From Anaerolineaceae bacterium (GTDB lineage: Bacteria; Chloroflexota; Anaerolineae; Aggregatilineales; Phototrophicaceae): a DNA stretch of 14,156 nucleotides. The position numbers were made by a program, and so were the translations under genes. This document shows positions 1-5,367 of this stretch, piece after piece. Positions within the stretch are counted from its first letter, which is position 1. Each line of letters begins with the position of its first letter. Below the pieces are notes generated by a model. It was given only the letters and a program-made list of their open reading frames with translations, did not search any database and was not told the origin of the DNA. Location of the stretch: NCBI GenBank assembly GCA_020634115.1, contig JACKCH010000035.1, forward strand, positions 1 through 14,156, written 5' to 3'.

Positions 1-377
1 AAGACGAGTTCGCCCCCGCCGATCAGCGCGGAAATCGTCGCGCTCAAACTCGGTTCATGACCGACAAACATCACCGCTTCATGACTGTCCAAGTCGGCCA
101 CCAGCTTTTCGACCTCGTTCGGACTGAAGCTAAAGCCAATGTCTTCCCGCACCTGCACCTCGATCTTGAGTTCCTTCGCCAGGACTTCGGCGGTCTGCCG
201 GGCGCGCAGCCGGGGGCTGCTGTACAACCGTGAGGGGGCGACTCCCAGTTCGCGCAGTGCAACGGCGGCGACGTGCGTTCGCTGCGATCCCTTTTCCGTC
301 AACTGGCGGGCGAAATCATCAAAATCCGGCATCTGGGCGTCTTCGGCCTGGGCGTGTCGAAAAAAGTAGAGCTGCAT
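1..377 (-). CDS. sixA: SixA-like phosphohistidine phosphatase, 3' end cut off by window edge
   Basis: I read 125 residues from the ATG at 375-377 down to base 1 with no stop, so the C-terminus is missing. The protein opens MQLYFFRHAQAED, the RHG-type motif of the histidine phosphatase superfamily: His8 would be the phosphorylated nucleophile and Arg7 its phosphate-binding partner. SSPRLRARQTAE (residues 53-64) is the second phosphate-binding Arg segment, and VGHEP (105-109) carries the second catalytic His107. The short N-terminus and this motif order fit SixA, which removes phosphate from histidine phosphotransfer domains in the cytoplasm; other small RHG phosphatases cannot be excluded. An AGGAAGG Shine-Dalgarno lies at 386-392, 8 nt before the start. 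It is downstream of the TIR-FHA gene on the same strand, with a hairpin between them, so the two are probably separate transcripts. Confidence 0.88.
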   Translation of the reverse strand, partial: MQLYFFRHAQAEDAQMPDFDDFARQLTEKGSQRTHVAAVALRELGVAPSRLYSSPRLRARQTAEVLAKELKIEVQVREDIGFSFSPNEVEKLVADLDSHEAVMFVGHEPSLSATISALIGGGELV

Positions 378-428
378 CGTGAATTCCTTCCTCTGCCAGC
401 CAGCAAAACATCAAACTTTCAGCAATTA

Positions 429-451
429 ATGAGGGGGCATTGCCCCCTCAT
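429..451 (-). terminator. Perfect 11-bp hairpin between the TIR-FHA and sixA-like genes
   Basis: Bases 429-439 (ATGAGGGGGCA) and 441-451 are exact reverse complements around one central base, giving a very GC-rich stem about 50 nt past the TIR-FHA stop. On the minus strand the bases that follow (TAATTGCT) are not a real T-tract, so intrinsic termination is likely but not certain. It could instead be an mRNA-stabilising stem or a dispersed palindrome. Confidence 0.5.
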
Positions 452-499
452 GACATCGGTCTATGATACCGCATTTATCCCCCGGACACACGCCCGGTT

Positions 500-1336
500 C
501 TACGTACTCGTAATTGCATCCTGGCGATAAAACACCTGAATCGCCAGCTGCCCCAGGTGAATTAGCGCCTCATTCAGGAGTGGAATCGGCTTATCCGGCG
601 GGAGGCGGCGGTGGTTAATGTACGTGCCATTGTTGGAACTCAGGTCGGTGATGAACAGGCCGGATACCTGACGGCTAATCATGGCGTGCTGACGCGAGAC
701 TCCCAGGTCAAATGCGCCGAACTTCGTCAGGTCAATACCCGGCAGCCCTCCGGTTTTGCGATCATGCCAGCCCACAAAGACCTTTTCCTGATCCAGGTCG
801 AACACGCTGGTTTTCTCTAAATCCGGGAACACGAAAAGTACCTGGTTCTGCCCCACCAGCGTCTCGATCTTCAGTTGCAGGCTCATGACCTGGTTTTTCA
901 GCCGCACCAGTTCCATCTCGCGGGTATCCAGCTTGAGGTCTTTGGTCACGGAAGCCGGGGGCGGCGGAAGCGTATCCAGCAAGCGCCGCAGGTTACGGTC
1001 ATAGGCCCCATCATCGGAAAAATCCAGATGCTGCAAATGGCGGATCAACAGCGGAATCGGGCAATCCTGCACCTTAACGGGCAGAATCTGCTTGTTCATC
1101 GAACGAAACTCGCGCCACTCAATCCCCACTTCCTCGGAGGCTGCCGCCGCCGGAGAAAGCACCAGAATCATGATGTCGCAGGTTTTGAGCTGTTGTTCGA
1201 CCACCTGATCCCACACCTGCCCGGCAGGAATATCATGATGGTCTACCCAGGTCTCATAACCGCGCCGGTGCAGGTCAAGGCGTAAGTTGTCTACAAACGG
1301 ATCATCTTTGGAACTATGACTGATAAAAACGATCAT
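500..1336 (-). CDS. TIR - coiled coil - FHA domain protein
   Basis: A 278-residue soluble protein. Residues 1-125 form a TIR domain: MIVFISHSSKDD opens beta-A, GYETWVDHHDIPAG is the box-2/BB-loop region, and LSPAAAASEEVGIEW leads to Glu73, which aligns with the catalytic Glu of TIR NADases. Residues about 138-165 are heptad-like and charged (probable coiled coil). Residues 168-270 form a C-terminal FHA domain with GVSRQHA (212-218) and SSNNGTYIN (233-241), the signatures for phosphothreonine binding. The Arg of the usual FHA Gly-Arg pair is Trp here (Gly189-Trp190). FHA domains read Ser/Thr-kinase output, so I infer a phospho-regulated TIR effector that consumes NAD or makes a nucleotide signal; activity is not proven by sequence. 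A weak GAAGG lies 9 nt before the ATG, and a TTGTGT-17-TATGAT promoter sits just upstream. It has no membrane segment or signal peptide. Confidence 0.9.
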   Translation of the reverse strand: MIVFISHSSKDDPFVDNLRLDLHRRGYETWVDHHDIPAGQVWDQVVEQQLKTCDIMILVLSPAAAASEEVGIEWREFRSMNKQILPVKVQDCPIPLLIRHLQHLDFSDDGAYDRNLRRLLDTLPPPPASVTKDLKLDTREMELVRLKNQVMSLQLKIETLVGQNQVLFVFPDLEKTSVFDLDQEKVFVGWHDRKTGGLPGIDLTKFGAFDLGVSRQHAMISRQVSGLFITDLSSNNGTYINHRRLPPDKPIPLLNEALIHLGQLAIQVFYRQDAITST

Positions 1337-1374
1337 ATAAGAGAGCCTTCAAGACTTCTCACACTGCTTTCAAT

Positions 1375-1403
1375 ATCATACCTAACATTTGTTGCACACA
1401 CAA
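1375..1403 (-). promoter_or_regulatory. Candidate sigma-70 type promoter of the TIR-FHA gene
   Basis: On the minus strand TTGTGT (1403-1398) is followed by a 17-nt spacer and TATGAT (1380-1375). Transcription would start near 1368, giving a leader of about 30 nt before the ATG at 1336. Both hexamers are partial matches but the spacing is ideal and the location fits. Confidence 0.5.
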
Positions 1404-1513
1404 TAAAGGGCGGTATCAAGGCAATCGCGTTCTCTGAATTTCCGGTTGATTTGAACGCTGAAAGCCACCCTATCTGTGCGTTTTGTCGCTTGCCTCACGC
1501 CTACCGGTTGGTG

Positions 1514-1540
1514 GTAGGGGCGCACGGCGGTGTGTCCTAC
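1514..1540. repeat. GTAGGG...CCTAC imperfect hairpin, REP-like dispersed repeat
   Basis: GTAGGGGCGCAC (1514-1525) can pair with GTGTGTCCTAC (1530-1540) across a GGCG loop, using two G-U pairs and one bulge. It sits 14 nt past the wecB stop. The outer GTAGGG/CCTAC matches the form of the hairpin at 10904-10927, so both are probably decayed members of one dispersed palindrome family. It may also serve as the wecB terminator, though no T-tract follows on the minus strand. Confidence 0.5.
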
Positions 1541-1553
1541 GCGAAATGGATAC

Positions 1554-2639
1554 TTATGCTCCCGCCCATTTCTTCGCCAAGACCGCTTCCAGTGTATCCA
1601 CAATCCGGTCACTCACACCGAACGCGCCGTAGAAATCGGGATGCTCAGCAGGCGGGGGTTGCAGCGCCTCATGCACCGCCGCTTTGAAATCCGCCGGTTC
1701 GGTCAGGCGGTTCCAGCCAGAGTCCACCGTCTCCACCCACTCCGTCGTATCGCGCACGGTCACACAGGGGCGGCGCAGCATGTACGCTTCTTTTTGCAGG
1801 CCACCGCTATCGGTAATCACAATCTGGCAGGCATCCAGCAGCGCCACCATATCCACGAACCCCAACGGCTCAACAGCCCGAACGTTCCCGCTGAAGCTCA
1901 GGCCGAACTCGCCCATCATCTTCTTCAGGCGGGGATGCACCGGCAGCACCACCGGCAGTTCCAGCGTGTTAAAAGCATTCACGATGTCGGTCAGCCGCGC
2001 CGGGTCGTCGGTGTTCGAGGCACGGTGAATCGTCGCTAAGGCGAACGGCTCACCAGCCGATAGGCGCGTCTGGGCGAACAAATCCGACTGATGCGTCCGG
2101 GCGGTTTCGACCATCCCCAGCACCGTATCCACCCGCACATCCCCCACCAGGTAGACGCCGTTCGTAATCCCCTCTTTTTTCAGGTTTTCGACGGCGGCCT
2201 GGGTGGGCGGGAACAGCACATCGCTGATGTGGTCAGCCATCACCCGGTTGACTTCCTCCGGCATCATGCGGTCATAGCTGCGCAGCCCGGCTTCGATATG
2301 CGCCACCGGGATATGAATCTTGGCCGCCGCCAACGCCGCGCCAATCGTCGAATTCGTGTCACCAAACACCACCACCCAATCCGGCTTCTCGCGCAACATG
2401 ACTTCCTCAACCCGCGTCATGATCTGCCCGGTCATCGCAGCATGGCTGCCGCTGCCCACTTCCAGGTTGATCTCCGGCTGCGGGATGCCCAGGTCACGGA
2501 AAAACACCTTCGACATATTGTCATCATAGTGCTGGCCGGTATGCACCAGGATTTCGGTGTGGCGGCGGCGAATCGCTTGGGTAACGGGCGCGGTCTGGAT
2601 GAATTCGGGGCGAGCGCCCACGACGGTCATGATTTTCAT
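1554..2639 (-). CDS. wecB: UDP-N-acetylglucosamine 2-epimerase (non-hydrolysing)
   Basis: A 361-residue cytoplasmic enzyme that interconverts UDP-GlcNAc and UDP-ManNAc for surface polysaccharide or teichoic-acid-like polymers. It covers the full family length in a GT-B-like fold. Visible signatures are GARPEFI (8-14), HTGQHYD (33-39), FGDTNST (92-98, catalytic-region Asp94), HIEAGLRS (114-121, Glu116), PEEVNRV (127-133), IHRASN (204-209, His205), HPRLKK (235-240) and DSGGLQKEA (277-285). The last is the UDP-binding loop and includes the conserved Glu. The residue matching the Lys of E. coli GTRPEAIK is Gln15 here. The ATG at 2637-2639 is preceded by a GAGGTT Shine-Dalgarno about 6 nt away. 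Its neighbours are not sugar-pathway genes, so it stands alone here. Confidence 0.96.
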   Translation of the reverse strand: MKIMTVVGARPEFIQTAPVTQAIRRRHTEILVHTGQHYDDNMSKVFFRDLGIPQPEINLEVGSGSHAAMTGQIMTRVEEVMLREKPDWVVVFGDTNSTIGAALAAAKIHIPVAHIEAGLRSYDRMMPEEVNRVMADHISDVLFPPTQAAVENLKKEGITNGVYLVGDVRVDTVLGMVETARTHQSDLFAQTRLSAGEPFALATIHRASNTDDPARLTDIVNAFNTLELPVVLPVHPRLKKMMGEFGLSFSGNVRAVEPLGFVDMVALLDACQIVITDSGGLQKEAYMLRRPCVTVRDTTEWVETVDSGWNRLTEPADFKAAVHEALQPPPAEHPDFYGAFGVSDRIVDTLEAVLAKKWAGA

Positions 2640-2675
2640 GAAAGAACCTCAAATTAGTTGGATTCGATAGCCTAT

Positions 2676-2704
2676 TTGATTTTCCCAGAGTAACATTACA
2701 TAAA
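2676..2704 (+). promoter_or_regulatory. Weak candidate promoter for the small ORF at 2743
   Basis: TTGATT (2676-2681) is followed after 17 nt by CATAAA (2699-2704), a four-of-six match to the -10 consensus. A second -10-like TAAAAT lies at 2708-2713. The stretch is AT-rich compared with its surroundings and lies between divergent genes, which is the main reason to consider it. Confidence 0.3.
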
Positions 2705-2742
2705 ACGTAAAATGGCCTGCAAGGATGATGGGAGAACGCACC

Positions 2743-2844
2743 ATGATTCCCACAAAACTATATGTTGGAGTAGGTGCCCTGGTGATTTTGGGAATCACAT
2801 TCAGCGTGTTCATGGTGCTATCTACGGTTCAGGCGCACGATTGA
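2743..2844 (+). CDS. Possible 33-residue single-pass membrane peptide
   Basis: This short ORF encodes MIPTKLYVGVGALVILG followed by ITFSVFMVLSTVQAHD and a stop. After a short N-terminus with Lys5 there is a run of about 22 hydrophobic residues, giving a predicted membrane segment or an uncleaved signal-like peptide. GGGAG at 2730-2734 lies 8 nt before the ATG, a good Shine-Dalgarno. Two in-frame upstream ATGs begin at 2725 and 2728, but neither has suitable spacing. I recognise no family. It sits between wecB (divergent) and a decayed oxidoreductase, so it could be a real small protein or a chance ORF in degrading DNA. Confidence 0.4.
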   Translation: MIPTKLYVGVGALVILGITFSVFMVLSTVQAHD

Positions 2845-2851
2845 ACTACCG

Positions 2852-3787
2852 ATAGAACTCATCCAGGAAGCGGATCGAGCCAGCATTTTTAAGCCGTGGT
2901 GGACGGCGGAGGCCTACGGTTTGACTGTATCACGCCGTTGGCCTGATGGGCGCACTCACCCAGAAAATCCACCTGGGGAACGCCATCATGCAGATGCCTG
3001 CCCGCACCCCGGCCAACACCGCCATGATCGCCATGACGCTCGACCAGCTTTCCTGGCGGGCGCTTCCTGTTGGACTTCTGGCCTGCAGGTGGTTGAAGGC
3101 TGGCACGGGCACGGCGCCGCGCTGGGGAAACCTGCGAGTACATCGAAATCGCGGGCGATTTCATGGAAGCGCCACGGAACACGATGGCGCACACCAGATT
3201 CCTTACCGGGCAGCGGACGCTACCGGCCTGGGCAAACCACTCAAGAGCATCCTGCACGGTAGGCCGGATATCCTGATTTACCTGGCCGCGATTGGCCCCA
3301 AGAACGTCGCGCTGGCAGCGGAAATCGCGGACGGCTGGTCGCTGATTTCTTTTCCCCGCGCACTACGACAGCGCCTATAAGCCGTATATTGACGGCGGCT
3401 GGCGTGCGGGCAAGACCATCGCGGATTTCGACATCGCGCCCCGGTCCCGGTGATGCTGGGCGATGACCTGAAACTGAACATGGGGCAAACCTGCCGGAGA
3501 CTGTATATCGGTGGATGGGCGCGAAAGGTAAAATTTACTTTGACCTCGCCTGCCGTTACGGGTACGAGAGGCCGCAGCCATCCGCATTCGGCGACCTGTA
3601 TCTGGCCGAAACAAGGCCGAAGCTGCTGCCGCCGTGCCGGATCAACTGGTGACGACCTGTCGCTGCGGCCTGAAGGAACGGATTAAAGAGCGCCTGAAAT
3701 TCGGGAAGGCCGCCCCTGGTCACGACGCTGAACCTGATGACCAACGACAGCGCGAAGCTGCGCGTCATGGCCGAACTGGTGGGGTGA
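2852..3787 (+). pseudogene. Decayed LLM-class (luciferase-like, probably F420-dependent) oxidoreductase
   Basis: Pieces of one protein can be read in order but in all three plus frames. They are ELIQEADRA and WWTAEAYG (2855-2920), GALTQKIHLGNAIMQ and PARTPANTAMIAMTLDQLS (2949-3053), LQVVEGWHG (about 3083-3110), EYIEI, QIPYRA and ATGLGKPLKSILHGRPDI (to about 3276), YLAAIGPKNVALAAEIADGW, YDSAYKPYID and KTIADFDIAP (to about 3440), CRYGYE and KERIKERL, ending TLNLMTNDSAKLRVMAELVG then TGA at 3785. This is the layout of flavin/F420-dependent luciferase-like oxidoreductases of about 340 residues. At least six single-base indels break the frame, for example near 2921, 2944, 3054, 3120-3130, 3350 and 3442, and the extreme N-terminus is missing. 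No intact start-to-stop reading exists, so it should be non-functional. The many scattered indels argue for old decay rather than one sequencing error. Confidence 0.85.
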
Positions 3788-3880
3788 AAGGTAAGGGAAC
3801 AGCTTGCCGGGCATCTTAATGCGTTTTAAGAAAATATCGTATAACGTGCATTCAGCCGGGGTCGGCAATGGGCTGCCTTA

Positions 3881-3912
3881 GCTCACCCTGTCCCTCTCCC
3901 TCAGGGCGAGGG
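3881..3912. repeat. CTCACCC-type hairpin, dispersed palindromic repeat
   Basis: After GCTCACCCTGT, CCCTCTCCCT (3892-3901) pairs with GGGCGAGGG (3904-3912) across a CA turn, with one wobble and one unpaired base. Sequences of this form recur in intergenic DNA of many bacteria. It lies between the pseudogene and the htrA-like gene. No T-tract follows, so I call it a repeat rather than a terminator. Confidence 0.4.
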
Positions 3913-4018
3913 CCAGAAGCATAATAAATACGGAATTCCTATTTTGATGTAATTGCCCTGGGCTAATCACTGAAAACGGATGACTCGCAACGGATTACAA
4001 AGGAACGATTCACGAGAA

Positions 4019-5257
4019 ATGAAGATGAAAACGACACTCTACGCGATTTTACTGGTTGTTATGGTATCTCTGCTGGCGGCCTGTCAGGGTGCGACTATAC
4101 CGCCTGCCGCCGTCGCCAGTACCCCGGTGGCTGACCTGGCAAACGCGGCCTATCAGGGGCAGATTCCCACGCCCGTTTCGGCAGACATCATCAAAGAGGC
4201 CGACGCCGAATATCTGCTGCTGGAAAACCTGTATGAACGGTTAGCGCCGTCCGTCGTCAATATCGAAGTCACCGTCGAAACACCCCACCCCGATATTGTC
4301 GAGTTCGGCATTTCGCGGGCATCTGGCTGGGTGCTGGATACAGAAGGCCACATCGTCACGAATGCCCATGTCGTCGAAGGCGCCCAGGACATCACAGTGA
4401 CCTTTAACGACGGCTACGTGGCGACAGCCGAACTCATCGGCTCGGATGTCTTTAGCGATTTAGCGGTGGTCAAAGTCTCGGTCAACCCGGAACGGTTGCA
4501 CCCGATGGTGATCGGAGAGGCGGGTAACGTGCGCGTCGGTGAACGTGCCATCGCTATCGGCAACCCCTTTGGGTTAGCCAGTTCGATGACGGTAGGCATC
4601 GTCAGCGGCCTGGGGCGGCAGCTCCCTTCGGCGGAACTCATCAGCAATGACATTACGCCCGGATTCCAGAATCCTTCGATCATCCAGGTGGATACCGACA
4701 TCAACCCTGGCAACTCCGGCGGCCCACTGCTTAACTCGCAAGGCGAGGTGATCGGCGTCAACACCGCTATCCGTACCGAGAGCGGCGTCTTTGAGGGTGT
4801 CGGTTTTGCCGTCCCCGCCGCAACCGTGCGCCGTGTCGTGCCGGAACTCATCGAAAAAGGACAGATTGTGTACGCCTGGTTAGGGATTACTGTCCTGCCG
4901 GTGGATGAGGGTTACGGCGTAGCGGCGCTGGCCGAGCCGTTGGGACTGCCCGTAGACGCAGGCGTGCTGATCAACAATGTTTCGCTCGAGTCTCCCGCTT
5001 CCAAAGGTGGCTTGCACGGGGGCGACCATATTGAAGCGGTGCGCGGACGAACGATTTGCGCCGGTGGGGACATCATTGTGGCGATCAATGGGCAGTTCAT
5101 CGCCAACATGGACGAACTCGTCTCCTATCTGGTGATTAATACCGCGCCCGGTGACGTGGTTACACTGCTCATTGTCCGGGGCAAAGACACGTTTGAAGTC
5201 CCAATCACACTGGAAAGCCGCCCTGAGGACATCAACGTGCCGCTGTGTGGGCAATAG
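4019..5257 (+). CDS. htrA: HtrA/Deg-family serine protease, predicted lipoprotein, with PDZ domain
   Basis: A 412-residue protease from the chosen ATG at 4019; an in-frame ATG at 3980 would put a charged 13-residue extension before the signal peptide. Residues 1-22 (MKMKTTLYAILLVVM then SLLAAC) are a lipoprotein signal with Cys22 to be lipidated, so the enzyme acts outside the membrane. The chymotrypsin-like domain follows: TNAHVVEG holds His117, SDLAVVKV holds Asp147 and NPGNSGGPL holds Ser233, a complete triad. A C-terminal PDZ domain covers about 295-400, with GGDIIVAINGQ and APGDVVTLLIVRG. Two extra cysteines (347 in the PDZ and 410 near the end) could form a disulfide. HtrA proteins cleave misfolded or specific extracytoplasmic proteins, often as hexamers or trimers. 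AAAGGA at 3999-4004 is the nearest Shine-Dalgarno, 14 nt away. The TIR-WD40 gene follows 110 nt later on the same strand from its own promoter. Confidence 0.93.
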   Translation: MKMKTTLYAILLVVMVSLLAACQGATIPPAAVASTPVADLANAAYQGQIPTPVSADIIKEADAEYLLLENLYERLAPSVVNIEVTVETPHPDIVEFGISRASGWVLDTEGHIVTNAHVVEGAQDITVTFNDGYVATAELIGSDVFSDLAVVKVSVNPERLHPMVIGEAGNVRVGERAIAIGNPFGLASSMTVGIVSGLGRQLPSAELISNDITPGFQNPSIIQVDTDINPGNSGGPLLNSQGEVIGVNTAIRTESGVFEGVGFAVPAATVRRVVPELIEKGQIVYAWLGITVLPVDEGYGVAALAEPLGLPVDAGVLINNVSLESPASKGGLHGGDHIEAVRGRTICAGGDIIVAINGQFIANMDELVSYLVINTAPGDVVTLLIVRGKDTFEVPITLESRPEDINVPLCGQ

Positions 5258-5291
5258 AATCGCAGTTCTTCCGAATAGCAGATGATGCGAT

Positions 5292-5310
5292 ATTGTTAAT
5301 TTGTAACAAT
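5292..5310. promoter_or_regulatory. Inverted repeat overlapping the TIR-WD40 promoter (candidate operator)
   Basis: ATTGTTA (5292-5298) and TAACAAT (5304-5310) are exact reverse complements around a 5-nt centre. The right arm overlaps the -35 hexamer TTGTAA at 5301-5306. A dimeric repressor bound here would block RNA polymerase, and an activator is also possible. The regulator is unknown. Confidence 0.45.
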
Positions 5311-5329
5311 TGCGCGATTCGTGTATAAA
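5301..5329 (+). promoter_or_regulatory. Promoter of the TIR-WD40 gene
   Basis: TTGTAA (5301-5306), a 17-nt spacer and TATAAA (5324-5329) form a near-consensus sigma-70 type promoter. The start of transcription would be near 5336, leaving a leader of about 32 nt. The Shine-Dalgarno before the ATG at 5368 is poor (GTGG at 5357-5360), so translation may be weak. Confidence 0.65.
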
Positions 5330-5367
5330 AGAAACTGTTGTCATAGAAATCGAATAGTGGATGTGCT

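Noticed and set aside
875..1285. 136-residue plus-strand ORF
   Set aside because: It lies antisense to the TIR-FHA gene, has no family signature and is Gln/His/Arg rich as antisense frames of GC-rich genes tend to be.
2091..2657. 188-residue plus-strand ORF
   Set aside because: It is the antisense of wecB, with a His/Arg-rich low-complexity composition and no recognisable motif.
2889..3257. 122-residue minus-strand ORF
   Set aside because: It is opposite the luciferase-like pseudogene, whose conserved residues are all on the plus strand.
3980..4018. Longer htrA-like start at 3980
   Set aside because: It would add 13 charged residues before the lipoprotein signal, which would spoil the short basic n-region.
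4414..4851. 145-residue minus-strand ORF
   Set aside because: It is antisense to the protease domain of the htrA-like gene and has Ser/Thr/Pro-rich shadow composition.
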